Source of the DNA: Verrucomicrobiota bacterium
GTDB lineage: Bacteria; Verrucomicrobiota; Verrucomicrobiia; Limisphaerales; JAEYXS01
NCBI GenBank assembly: GCA_023431185.1
Contig: JAEYXS010000027.1
Location: 1 to 43,272, forward strand
DNA length: 43,272 nt
Direction: 5' to 3'
Shown: one piece after another, positions 1-8,374 of the stretch
How the letters are laid out: every line of letters begins with the position of its first letter
How positions within the stretch are numbered: position 1 is the first letter of the stretch
Notes under the pieces: model-generated
What the model was told of the DNA's origin: nothing
The model's database searches: none
The model's input: only the letters and a program-made list of their open reading frames with translations
Translations under genes and position numbers: made by a program

Positions 1-170
1 AGGCCCTCCTGAAGCGGGCCATGATGCAGCATGTGGAAGGCAAGGGCCATCCCTACCCCACCCGCATCGAGGAACTGGTGGAACTCGGAACTCTCAAGAC
101 TCTGCCCGCCGCACCTAACGGCCAGAAGTGGGCCATCGACCCCAAGACCCGCCAGATTGTGCTCCAATAA
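1..170 (+). CDS. C-terminal end of an unidentified protein (partial)
   Basis: An open frame enters from the left edge (codons in phase with base 3) and ends at TAA 168-170, giving the last 55 residues. The tail reads as a helical stretch followed by YPTRIEELVELGTLKTLP and a short strand-like end, a layout I associate with C-termini of verrucomicrobial secreted or pseudopilin-neighbour proteins in which a region about processing older text such as YPxxLxELV-LP precedes a small beta hairpin. It lies 26 bases upstream of the pseudopilin gene and on the same strand, so the two may be co-transcribed. The function cannot be told from this fragment; the rest lies outside the window. Confidence 0.6.
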   Translation, partial: ALLKRAMMQHVEGKGHPYPTRIEELVELGTLKTLPAAPNGQKWAIDPKTRQIVLQ

Positions 171-196
171 CAAACCTTTAAACCAACCAAAACTTT

Positions 197-1180
197 ATGA
201 AGCAAAAACCACTTAACCAGACCCTGCTCAAGGGTTTCACCCTCATTGAGCTGCTGGTCGTCATCGCCATCATCGCCATTTTGGCCGGCATGCTCCTGCC
301 CGCCCTCGCCAAGGCCAAACAAAAGGCCATTACCACCAAATGCCTCTCGCAGTTCAAGCAGATCGGCGTCGGTAACGCCATGTACACCTCGGACAACTCC
401 GAGAAACTCCCCTATGCCGCCTTGGCAGGGGTCGGCGGTACGAGTGCCAACTACACCGCTCTCTTGCAGAACTACGTGGGCGGCAACATGGCCCGTGGTG
501 AGTTCAGTTGGAGTGTGGTGGTGGCCCCCGTGATCGAGGACACGGCCACGCGTACCGCCCCATGGAAAGTCTTCAAGTGCCCGGCCGACAAGCACCCCAA
601 CCCAATCGCCGTCGGTGGCAACGGATTGGCCAGCCACCGGGCGAGCATGTCTTACAATATGGTCATGGCCGACTACCGGGCCGGATTCACCAACCAATGG
701 CCCATCTCGCCCGCCAGCCGGACAGGTGTGGGCATCATGGTGATCGATGCAAACGGGGGCAATCGTCCGCCCGGCTGGACGCCTAACCGGTCCACGGCCG
801 ATACTTGGCCAAACACCAAGATCTCGAACATCCCGGCGGTTAACACGGCCATGGTGCTGGCCAGCCAGGATACCATCGGATATACTGAACAAATCGACCC
901 CAACCTGCCGTTCGGCCAAGGTACCCGCCGCCCGATATTCTCGCCCACGGGCGTAGGTCCTTCCACGGATGATGGTAACGTCAATGGTCGCCCCGGCCAC
1001 TTCACCGGCACCAGTGCCACGACCGGCGCGGGTGTGACGGATGACACCTTGCACGGCAAGGAGACGGTGAACTACCTCTTCGTGGACGGCCATGCGGAGA
1101 CCCTGAACTACCGCAAGACGGTGCGGGACAACGTGACCACGAACCAGACCCTGTTCTGGACGATTGATCCCAAGGACTAA
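197..1180 (+). CDS. Type II secretion/type IV pilin-like pseudopilin with DGH-type C-terminal motif
   Basis: A 327-residue protein with a class III prepilin leader: residues 1-13 end in KG, then FTLIELLVVIAIIAILAG forms the N-methylated hydrophobic helix with Glu at mature position 5. This is cut and methylated by a prepilin peptidase (known for the family) and the protein is probably assembled or exported by a type II-like system. Near the C-terminus VNYLFVDGHAETL matches the H-X9-DG/DGH motif typical of the large expanded pseudopilin families of Verrucomicrobiota, Planctomycetota and Lentisphaerota. The middle is a low-conservation, Gly/Thr/Asn-rich globular region. ATG 197 is the only start that gives the short leader. 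A strong terminator follows. The exact substrate or role is unknown; such genes occur in tens of copies per genome. Confidence 0.9.
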   Translation: MKQKPLNQTLLKGFTLIELLVVIAIIAILAGMLLPALAKAKQKAITTKCLSQFKQIGVGNAMYTSDNSEKLPYAALAGVGGTSANYTALLQNYVGGNMARGEFSWSVVVAPVIEDTATRTAPWKVFKCPADKHPNPIAVGGNGLASHRASMSYNMVMADYRAGFTNQWPISPASRTGVGIMVIDANGGNRPPGWTPNRSTADTWPNTKISNIPAVNTAMVLASQDTIGYTEQIDPNLPFGQGTRRPIFSPTGVGPSTDDGNVNGRPGHFTGTSATTGAGVTDDTLHGKETVNYLFVDGHAETLNYRKTVRDNVTTNQTLFWTIDPKD

Positions 1181-1199
1181 GTCCTGACCTTCCCCAGCC

Positions 1200-1230
1200 A
1201 ACCGCGAGGCCCAAAGCCTCGCGGTTTTTT
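1200..1230 (+). terminator. Rho-independent terminator after the pseudopilin gene
   Basis: An 11-bp perfect stem (ACCGCGAGGC at 1201-1210 paired with 1216-1225, extended by A1200-T1226), loop CCAAA, then a run of six T. It lies 20 bases after the pseudopilin stop and isolates it from the methyltransferase gene. Confidence 0.9.
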
Positions 1231-1272
1231 GTTGGCGGAAATTCACCGCAGCTTTTTTAACTGTTTTCACCT

Positions 1273-2346
1273 ATGTCTCTTTCCGCTTCACTCCCGGCCA
1301 TGTCGCGAATTGACCTGACCCGGGCACCGGCTACGGACCCCACCTTCATCTACCGCCAGCGGGATGGACTCTACGGAGTGGACCTCCTGACGGCTGCCGT
1401 CGCGCGGCTCGATTTCTTCACCTGGCTGGCCCAGAACCCCGCCGACCTGAAAGGCATCTGTGCGGGTTGCGGGTTTCAGGAACGGCCCACGGATGTGATG
1501 CTCACACTCTTCACGGCGATGGGATTGGTGGAGCGGCGGGCGGAGAAATTTCACGTCAGCCCCAGCGCCGCGGAACATCTGGTGGGCGGCTCGCCCTTCA
1601 ATCTGGCACCGTATTATGCCTCGTTGAAGGAACGCCCGATCGCGAAGGATTACGAGAGCGTTCTGCGGACGGGCAAGACGGCAAACTGGTCCGGCTTGAA
1701 GGATGAGAAGGCATGGGCCCAGGCGATGGAGACGGAGCCGTTCGCGAGCCAGTTCACGGCGGCGATGGATTGCCGGGGGTTCTATCTCGGGCCTGCCATG
1801 GCGAAGGCGCTCGACACAAAAGGTTTCACCAAACTCCTCGATATCGGCGGGGGCTCCGGCATCTACTCCTGCGCCATCACGGCGAACCATCCGCATTTGA
1901 AGGCCACAGTGCTGGACAAATCTCCGGTGGACAAACTTGCCCGGAAGAATGTGGCCGAGCGCGGTTACAGCGACCGCGTGGAAGTGGTGGCCGGTGACAT
2001 GTTTGTGGCGGCGAATCTGCCGGCAGATTGCGACCTGCACCTGTACTCGAACGTGCTGCATGATTGGGATTTCGCCGAGGTGCGGAAGCTGCTGGCCAAT
2101 TCCTTTGTCGCGCTGAAGCCGGGCGGCATGCTGATCGTGCATGATGCCCACATCAATGAAGACAAGAGCGGTCCCCTGCCCGTGGCGCAATATTCCGCGC
2201 TGCTGATGCACTCCACGGAGGGCAAGTGCTATTCACTGGGCGAGATGCGCGAACTGCTGACAGAGACGGGGTTCACGGACATGCACTATCAGCCCACAGC
2301 GGCGGATCGGAGCATCATCACGGTGCGGAAGCCGGGAAAACCTTAG
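1273..2346 (+). CDS. SAM-dependent O-methyltransferase (Methyltransf_2 family)
   Basis: A 357-residue protein of the plant-type/bacterial O-methyltransferase family (acetylserotonin, hydroxyneurosporene and polyketide O-methyltransferase relatives). The N-terminal about 110 residues form the winged-helix dimerisation domain; the Rossmann SAM site is LLDIGGGSG at about residues 188-196, followed by an acidic residue (LDKSP) and GDMF for adenine contacts. NVLHDWDF at about 260-267 holds the His-Asp pair that in the family serves as general base. The tail with LLMHSTEGKCYSLGEM is the usual lid region. It transfers a methyl group from SAM to a hydroxyl of a small molecule; the acceptor cannot be predicted. 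A terminator separates it from the upstream gene, and an unknown gene follows 77 bases later on the same strand. Confidence 0.88.
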   Translation: MSLSASLPAMSRIDLTRAPATDPTFIYRQRDGLYGVDLLTAAVARLDFFTWLAQNPADLKGICAGCGFQERPTDVMLTLFTAMGLVERRAEKFHVSPSAAEHLVGGSPFNLAPYYASLKERPIAKDYESVLRTGKTANWSGLKDEKAWAQAMETEPFASQFTAAMDCRGFYLGPAMAKALDTKGFTKLLDIGGGSGIYSCAITANHPHLKATVLDKSPVDKLARKNVAERGYSDRVEVVAGDMFVAANLPADCDLHLYSNVLHDWDFAEVRKLLANSFVALKPGGMLIVHDAHINEDKSGPLPVAQYSALLMHSTEGKCYSLGEMRELLTETGFTDMHYQPTAADRSIITVRKPGKP

Positions 2347-2423
2347 CAGAAAAAACGCGCCAAATTCAGCGCTTAAATCATTTCCTTCCCGACCGGAAAC
2401 GGGCAGACTTGGGCCGTTGGAAC

Positions 2424-2921
2424 ATGATTCAAGTCCCGCGTGAAACGATCGAAGCCGTCTGGGAACGACAGACGGAGTTCTCCGAAGCAGAATGGAGCCA
2501 ATGGGTGGATCAGTTCGCCCAGGAGCAGCCAGCCCTGCTCGTTTACCTTGGGGCGGCGGATCAGGCGGTGCGCGAATCCGAGGACGACACCTGCGAGTTG
2601 ATGCCGCTGGCGGCGCTCATCTATGACTCGCTCCGGGCCCGGGCCAGCCTGCCCGTCATCGATCCCGAAACCATTGAAGAAGCGGAGGATGCGAACATCG
2701 CCCTGCTGCGCAGCCTGGACAATGCCTCTGAGGCGGAGCATCACGCCGTGGTGGAAAATCTCGTCAACCAATACCCGCAGTCGCCCATGATCGCTTTCAT
2801 CATGGAGCGGTTGATGGAAGGCAATGAGGAGACCCCGGACCTGGCCCCCGATCATGTCGGGATGGAACTGCTCTACCTGAAGACGATGATCGATGCGCTG
2901 ACCGCGCAGACGGCCAGTTGA
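2424..2921 (+). CDS. Unknown acidic helical protein, 165 residues
   Basis: I do not recognise this protein. The frame is open from further upstream (overlapping the methyltransferase end), but the first sensible start is ATG 2424 giving a sequence that begins MIQVPRETIEAVWERQTEFS; the upstream part reads as an out-of-frame shadow of the methyltransferase. The product is cytoplasmic by appearance (no signal or membrane segment), strongly acidic and predicted mostly helical, with no cysteine motif beyond one Cys. It ends 6 bases from the convergent ligase gene. It probably shares transcription with the methyltransferase, but nothing links the functions. Confidence 0.65.
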   Translation: MIQVPRETIEAVWERQTEFSEAEWSQWVDQFAQEQPALLVYLGAADQAVRESEDDTCELMPLAALIYDSLRARASLPVIDPETIEEAEDANIALLRSLDNASEAEHHAVVENLVNQYPQSPMIAFIMERLMEGNEETPDLAPDHVGMELLYLKTMIDALTAQTAS

Positions 2922-2927
2922 CCCGCT

Positions 2928-4814
2928 CTACGGCGACGGTGAGGCGGGATTTGTTACTCCCTGTAAACGGGCGTCAGCCTGCGGCAGATAAGTCTCCGCG
3001 ATCATGTTGCCGAACCCGCGCAAGAGCAGAGACCGCTCGAAATAGCGTTTGGCTTCCCCGTAATCCCGCAATTGGAAATGGCACCAGCCGATATGGGCCA
3101 GGGTGAAGTAATCCTTCGGATTCAGGCGTTCGGCCGCATCGAGATAAGGCTTGGCCTTGGCCCCTTCCCCGATCCAGACCAGCGTCATGGCCTGGCGCAA
3201 GGGGATGTAGGAATCATGCGGGTCCAACAGCGCGGCCTGGGCATATAATTCCAAGGCGCGTTCGCCCGCTTGCTTGTAATCACTCCAAGCGGCCCAGCAC
3301 TGATCCCGGTGATGCTCGGCCAGATCATAGACGGTCAGGGCGTTCTTGGGTTCAACCTGGCGTGCGGCCTCGAGCAATTGCGGGTACTCGGGGGATTGGA
3401 GGTCCGTACGTTTCACCTGGGCGAGCAGCCTGGCTTCCTCGGTGCGTTTGTTGGCGTGCACGATGAACCAGGTGGCCAGGAACAGGCAGAGGACGCTAAG
3501 AAGCGCCTTGCCCAAAGCCTGCGGACGCCACCACCAACGGGGATTGTCCGTGCGCCAGGCCACGGTCATCACGCCCAGGAAGAAGATGACCAGAAGCGCG
3601 TAGGCGGGGATGTGGAAATTGTAATCGAACAAGGCATGGATCAGCGCGGCCACGACACCGGCGGAGGCTCCGAGCAGGAGGGCCAGACGGTTGCTGCGGG
3701 CGGCCGCCAGATTGTCGGCCTCACGGCGCAAGCCGCGCCAGCCATGACGGAAGGCGAACTCCACCGAACCGATGGCCGCGAGCACCAACAACGCCCCGAT
3801 GAGACCATAATCCGCAAGGGTGTTCAGGTATTCGTTGTGCGCGAAGTACGGCTGGCGCTGCTGCATGATATCGGGACGATACTGGGGAAAGACGGCATCG
3901 TAATGCCCTGGTCCGACCCCCAGCCAGAGATGATCGCGCCACATCTCCTCGGCGGATTGCCAGAGCAGGAAACGCGAATCACGGTCCACACTCGTGTGTT
4001 TCATCTGCTGCAACCGCCATTGGGTAAGGGTCGTCTGGCTCACCAACGCAAACCCGCCGAGGATCAGCACGGTAAGCAAGACCAGCGCCGGCAGGCGGAA
4101 CGCCTTCTGCCGCACCAGCAGGAACATCAGCGCCAGCAGCCCGCCACCCGCCGCCAGCAGCCCACCCCGGGACGCCGAGACGGCCAGCCCCACCATGAAC
4201 ATCAGCGCCGCATAGCCCGCGAGGAAGCGCGTGGTGACATTGACACGGGCTGCCATCACCACCGCCACCATCATGGGCAGGAGCACGGCCACGTAACCGG
4301 CGAAATTATTGGGATTGATGAAAGTTCCCGAGCCACGCTTGGCATAGAGGTCCGGACGGAAGAAATGCCAGACCTTGTTGGAGCCGGAGAAATACTGGTA
4401 GGCCGCATAGAGACTGCTGCCGATGGCCACCGTGGCCAGCACGACGAGGAGCGCCTGACTGTATTGGGGGCGAAAGAGATGGAAGGTAAAGATGACGAAG
4501 AACGTGGTGTAGAGCAGCACCCGCGTCCATTCATCTTCCGCCAGGTACGGAATATCCGCCGTGAAGGTTCGCCACGTCACATAAGCCGTGAAAGCCAGCA
4601 CGGACCAAAGAACCGGGGAAACATGAAAGACGGGCTGCTGATGCACCCACAAGCGCAATACCGAGAGTCCCAGAGCCGCGGCCATGAGATACTCCACGAT
4701 GGCGAAATCCACCGCCCGGATGCCGCCCGTGGCCAGCACGGCAAACGCCGCCAGCGCCGCCATGACGGCCAGCAGCGTCCATTCGATACCCCGGGGTCCA
4801 CGTTCTTCCGACAT
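2928..4814 (-). CDS. O-antigen ligase/polymerase family membrane protein with TPR tail
   Basis: A 628-residue protein if started at ATG 4814; the frame stays open further upstream but that part overlaps the divergent exporter gene and is not membrane-like. About twelve hydrophobic helices span residues 10-470. The Wzy_C/O-antigen ligase signature is clear: GVGPGHYDAVFPQYRP, a long periplasmic loop, then AHNEYLNTLADYGLIGALL, where the His and Asn/Glu are characteristic. The last about 130 residues carry TPR-like units (LNPKDYFTLAHIGWCHFQL and RDYGEAKRYFERSLL). In the family such proteins polymerise or ligate glycans from an undecaprenyl or dolichyl-type carrier, or glycosylate pilins. The divergent ABC exporter next door supports a role in cell-surface glycan or lipid export. 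The precise glycan is unknown. Confidence 0.83.
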   Translation of the reverse strand: MSEERGPRGIEWTLLAVMAALAAFAVLATGGIRAVDFAIVEYLMAAALGLSVLRLWVHQQPVFHVSPVLWSVLAFTAYVTWRTFTADIPYLAEDEWTRVLLYTTFFVIFTFHLFRPQYSQALLVVLATVAIGSSLYAAYQYFSGSNKVWHFFRPDLYAKRGSGTFINPNNFAGYVAVLLPMMVAVVMAARVNVTTRFLAGYAALMFMVGLAVSASRGGLLAAGGGLLALMFLLVRQKAFRLPALVLLTVLILGGFALVSQTTLTQWRLQQMKHTSVDRDSRFLLWQSAEEMWRDHLWLGVGPGHYDAVFPQYRPDIMQQRQPYFAHNEYLNTLADYGLIGALLVLAAIGSVEFAFRHGWRGLRREADNLAAARSNRLALLLGASAGVVAALIHALFDYNFHIPAYALLVIFFLGVMTVAWRTDNPRWWWRPQALGKALLSVLCLFLATWFIVHANKRTEEARLLAQVKRTDLQSPEYPQLLEAARQVEPKNALTVYDLAEHHRDQCWAAWSDYKQAGERALELYAQAALLDPHDSYIPLRQAMTLVWIGEGAKAKPYLDAAERLNPKDYFTLAHIGWCHFQLRDYGEAKRYFERSLLLRGFGNMIAETYLPQADARLQGVTNPASPSP

Positions 4815-4992
4815 TTTGACGGATGCTGGCGGGCACAGGGCGCTTCGGCAAGACCTTTGGGGAATGGCGGCCAAGGAACCCGTGGTCATAAATAAACCAA
4901 ATGTGCCATCCCCGGCGAACGTCATAGAAGTGGGCAGTGACGGCCTTTTCCGGCTGGTGACCCGGCCGGAACACCGCTTTAATGCCCGCCAC

Positions 4993-6807
4993 ATGAACCG
5001 CTTCTCGCGAGTGCTGGCGTTCTTCCGGCCCGATCTGGGACGGGTGTTGCTGGCTTTTGGCCTGCTGGTCCTCGCCATCGGCGCGAACTTGCTGAAGCCC
5101 TGGCCCGTCGCTTTGCTGGCAGACAGCGTCTTGGGAGACAAACCCCTGCCCGACTGGCTCGCCGGTCAGCCGGTGGCCAGCAACCAGATGACGCTGCTGA
5201 CCTTTCTCGGCATCAGTGTGCTGATCTTGCACGCGGTGCATGGCGGGCTGAAGGCGTTGCAGAACTATTGGATCATCAGCACCGGCTTATGCGGACTGGC
5301 AAGAGTGCGCGAAGCGGTTTACCAGCGGTTGCTCGTCCTCTCGCAGCGGTTCCACCAAAACAAATCCACCGGAGATACGCTTTACCGGGCCACCTGGGAC
5401 ACTTATGCGTTCCAAACGCTCTTTCAGCAAGGGATGATGACGTTCGTGGAGGCGAGCATCACGCTGGTACTGATGGTCATCATCATGTGGCAGGTGGATT
5501 CCGTGCTGACCATCTATGCCCTGCTCATCATGCCGTTGCTGGTCATCTCCATCCGCATCTTCAGCCGCGCGATGAACCGGGAAGGGGCCGCGGCGCAACA
5601 GGCGGACAGCCAGGTGGCCGGACAACTGCAGCAAAGCCTCGTCAATCTTCCGCTCATCCAAGGTTATGCCATGGAGCAGCCGGAGGGAGAACGCTTCCTC
5701 GGGCTCACGCAAGCGGCACGGGCCAGACGGCTGGGCCAGCACATCTGGGAGCTTCTTTATGGGTTGGGCGTGGCTTTGGTCTTCGGCATCGGCACGGCGT
5801 TGATCGTGTGGCTCGGCGGACAACGCGTGCTGGAAGGCGCCATCTCCATCGGCGATCTGCTCGTGTTCCTCGCCTACCTCGCGATGCTCTATGAGCCGCT
5901 GAACCAGCTCTCCCACGTCGGGGCGACGGTCTCCACGGCCAGCGCCAGCGCACAACGGGTGTTCGATCTTTTGGATGCGGGAGAAACGGTGCCGGAGAAG
6001 TTCGATGCCCGCGCGGTCGTTTCGGAAACGGAAGCAAAGAGCGGCGGCAAGCCGGGCCAGGCTCCGCTCGTGGTGCAAGGCGGTCTGGAGTTTGAAAACG
6101 TAGGCTTTGAGTATGTCAGTGGCCGGCCGATCCTCAAGGGCTTGAGCTTTCAGGTGAAGCCCGGCGAGTTCGTGGCCATCATCGGGCCGAGCGGGGCCGG
6201 CAAGAGCACAATGCTGCAACTGGTCAGCCGGTTCTTCGACCCGACCTCGGGAAAGATCAGGCTGGATGGCGTGGATCTGCGGGATCTGAAACTGGCTGAT
6301 CTGCGGCGGAACATCGCCTTCGTGCTGCAAGAGCCGCTACTGCTGCCCGCCACGGTGGCGGAGAATATCGGTTATGGCTTGCGGGAAGTGAGCCGCGCAG
6401 ACATCGAGACCGCCGCCAAGGCCGCGCATGCACATGAGTTCATCATGAGCCTGCCGCTCGGCTACGATACCATCGTGGGCGAAGGCGCGGCGCGCTTGAG
6501 CGTGGGTGAGAAGCAGCGCCTGAACCTCGCCCGGGCGTATCTGAAGGACGCCCCGGTACTGCTCTTGGATGAACCGACCAGTTCGCTCGACATCGAGAAC
6601 GAAACCCAGATCGCGGCAAGCTTGCAGCAATTGCGCAAAGGCCGCACGACGCTGGTGGTGGCACACCGGTTGAACACGGTGCGTAATGCAGATCGCGTGG
6701 TGGTGGTGATCAACGGGAAAGTCATCGAGCAAGGCAGCCCCGAGGAATTGCTGGGGCGAAAAGGCTACTTCGCCGATCACTGGGCGAAATTCCGGGTGAC
6801 GATATGA
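4993..6807 (+). CDS. ABC exporter half-transporter (MsbA/lipid A exporter-like)
   Basis: 604 residues from ATG 4993, with six membrane helices (about 15-300) fused to one ATPase domain. Walker A GPSGAGKST is at about 398, the Q-loop is LQEPLLL, the signature reads LSVGEKQRL at about 502 (an accepted variant of LSGGQ), Walker B LLLDEPTSSLD at about 523, and the switch His in VVAHRL at about 556. Such homodimers flip lipids, glycolipids, peptides or drugs outward. An earlier in-frame ATG at 4864 would add 43 residues with poor similarity to exporters and would sit 49 bases from the divergent ligase start, so I prefer 4993, where MNRFSRVLAFFRPDLG is the usual exporter N-terminus. The divergent O-antigen ligase-like gene suggests a surface polysaccharide or lipid substrate. 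Confidence 0.88.
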   Translation: MNRFSRVLAFFRPDLGRVLLAFGLLVLAIGANLLKPWPVALLADSVLGDKPLPDWLAGQPVASNQMTLLTFLGISVLILHAVHGGLKALQNYWIISTGLCGLARVREAVYQRLLVLSQRFHQNKSTGDTLYRATWDTYAFQTLFQQGMMTFVEASITLVLMVIIMWQVDSVLTIYALLIMPLLVISIRIFSRAMNREGAAAQQADSQVAGQLQQSLVNLPLIQGYAMEQPEGERFLGLTQAARARRLGQHIWELLYGLGVALVFGIGTALIVWLGGQRVLEGAISIGDLLVFLAYLAMLYEPLNQLSHVGATVSTASASAQRVFDLLDAGETVPEKFDARAVVSETEAKSGGKPGQAPLVVQGGLEFENVGFEYVSGRPILKGLSFQVKPGEFVAIIGPSGAGKSTMLQLVSRFFDPTSGKIRLDGVDLRDLKLADLRRNIAFVLQEPLLLPATVAENIGYGLREVSRADIETAAKAAHAHEFIMSLPLGYDTIVGEGAARLSVGEKQRLNLARAYLKDAPVLLLDEPTSSLDIENETQIAASLQQLRKGRTTLVVAHRLNTVRNADRVVVVINGKVIEQGSPEELLGRKGYFADHWAKFRVTI

Positions 6808-6898
6808 TGAGCAAGGGATGGGCCAATTGACCGAGTGCGCTCTAAAGGCGACAGCATCGAGGCTTCACATCGGGATTGAAGGAGCGTAACAGTAAGAC

Positions 6899-8212
6899 TC
6901 AAGGTGTTTCTAGGGCATTGGGCTTAATCCAAATGCGATAAAACTTCGACTGCACACCCGAGATGCCAGAGTCATTCACCTGTATGGCATCTCCCGTTCC
7001 GCTAATGGGTGCCAGATGGTCTTGCCAGGTGATCAGGTCTTCCGAAGTTTGGATCTGGTATTGCAGACCGGCCACGGAATGCCATGAGAGCTTCAACCCG
7101 CCGCCGGCCGTCAAATCCGGACGCAGACTGAACACCGTCTCGTCATCCTCCACCCGATAGATGCCGCCGCCCATTTGCCGGGCTTCCACTGCCGGCCCGC
7201 CATTCACTTGCACATAATAAGTCTTCCCATAGTTGGACACATAGAGCCGGCCCTCTTCATCTTCACCTATGGCCACGATATCGAAGGGGTAATACTTGGG
7301 CGGGTCACCCAAACCACCTCCGGGCAGATACAGTGGATCAATAAAACTGGGACGGGCCAAAGATTCAGTGACAACGCCTTCACCTGATTGTGCCACTGTG
7401 AACAACTGCCCGCTCCGGTCGCCACAGAAATATCGGCCTTGCATCCGCCGGAATGGACCACGATACGGCAGTGCCCCAGCCGTTGAGATGCTGACATTTT
7501 TCAAATATTCCCTGAAGGGCCAACTGCCAGGCGCGGGTTCAACTGCCTCAGCTCCGCCAGATTCTGTCAGGATCGCCAGCAGCTTGTCGGCCAGCACCTC
7601 GCTGTCCTGAAAGAAACCGGCCGGCATGTGGCTGGCCACCGATCCGACCTTGTTCAAATAGAGCGTGCCGTCTGGCCCGAACAGTAATTGGCCGGCTTCA
7701 CCAACGACTGGATAATTGCCGATCACGACCTCACTTTGCGCATCCGCAACATCCGGATTGGTCAAGGCGAAGAATTTTGAAACCCGCACACTGCCAGCCG
7801 CACGATAAGAGCAGTAGAAATAAGCTTTGCTTTCGTAGTCGGGCGGGAAGGCCACGCTCAAGATTTCTGCTGGTGGCGGAGCTCCGAAAATCAATCCGCC
7901 AAAGGGATCGTAAGGCAGCGATAAAAATGGGGTTGATAGCCCCAAAATACCGACCGTGCCATTCAATTGCACGATGAAGAGCCGCCCCGAGCCGTCACCG
8001 GCATGAGTGATCCAGACCGCGCGATCACTTTCGGAAACCTTCGTGAATTTTAGCCGGGGCAAATCATCTGTTGGCGATGAGATCACGATCTGTGCAGCCA
8101 CCAAGGAACCCCAGGCGCCACCGGATAGAAACAACCCCAGCAGCAGACAGTTCACCCATCTCCATGGATGACGCCATATTAAATAACCTGCCTGTGGTGA
8201 ACTAAGATTCAC
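6899..8212 (-). CDS. Secreted beta-propeller protein (glucose/sorbosone dehydrogenase-like) with C-terminal sandwich domain
   Basis: There is no ATG at the head of this frame. GTG 8212 gives a 437-residue protein with a positively charged n-region and a hydrophobic stretch LLLGLFLSGGAWGSLVAAQ, a credible Sec signal; GTG 8155 has a better ribosome-binding site (GGAGATGG) but a charge-free n-region; a TTG at 8269 is less likely. The body (DRAVWITHAGDGSGRLFIV, GTVGIL, FGPDGTLYL, GRLYVSNYGKTYYV) matches the soluble quinoprotein glucose/sorbosone dehydrogenase propeller, but I cannot place the calcium/PQQ residues, so enzyme activity is not assured. The tail with SWHSVAGLQYQIQTSEDL and KFYRI is a small sandwich domain common at C-termini of verrucomicrobial secreted proteins. 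It has no obvious operon partner. Confidence 0.75.
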   Translation of the reverse strand: MNLSSPQAGYLIWRHPWRWVNCLLLGLFLSGGAWGSLVAAQIVISSPTDDLPRLKFTKVSESDRAVWITHAGDGSGRLFIVQLNGTVGILGLSTPFLSLPYDPFGGLIFGAPPPAEILSVAFPPDYESKAYFYCSYRAAGSVRVSKFFALTNPDVADAQSEVVIGNYPVVGEAGQLLFGPDGTLYLNKVGSVASHMPAGFFQDSEVLADKLLAILTESGGAEAVEPAPGSWPFREYLKNVSISTAGALPYRGPFRRMQGRYFCGDRSGQLFTVAQSGEGVVTESLARPSFIDPLYLPGGGLGDPPKYYPFDIVAIGEDEEGRLYVSNYGKTYYVQVNGGPAVEARQMGGGIYRVEDDETVFSLRPDLTAGGGLKLSWHSVAGLQYQIQTSEDLITWQDHLAPISGTGDAIQVNDSGISGVQSKFYRIWIKPNALETP

Positions 8213-8293
8213 GACCTTGAATCGCTGTTGCTCGTATTCGTTTTTATGACAGAAAACATGGGTTGGCAATTCACCAGTTTAACTGTTCATGCT

Positions 8294-8316
8294 GGAGGAC
8301 GACGAGTTCGAGGACG
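8294..8316. repeat. Low-complexity GAGGACGAC-like tract upstream of the UvrA-family gene
   Basis: A 23-base stretch made of GGAGGACGACGAG and TTCGAGGACG-like hexamers lies in the spacer between the propeller gene and the UvrA-family gene. Comparable GA(G/C)GAC tracts are frequent between genes in Verrucomicrobiota in my recollection. No other copy was spotted in the window. Confidence 0.3.
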
Positions 8317-8374
8317 TTTACGATTTTACCTCTAACTTTTTGCATACTTAGCATCCCATGATAATACTTTAGCC

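Noticed and set aside
53..1270. 405-residue open frame on the minus strand over the pseudopilin gene
   Set aside because: Shadow of a high-GC gene; no start region, odd composition, and the plus-strand frame has clear pilin motifs.
3270..4895. 541-residue open frame on the plus strand
   Set aside because: Antisense to the O-antigen ligase gene; rich in His, Gln and Arg as typical for shadows.
4684..4992. N-terminal extension of the ABC exporter
   Set aside because: It overlaps the divergent ligase gene and lacks exporter-like sequence; ATG 4993 fits the family length.
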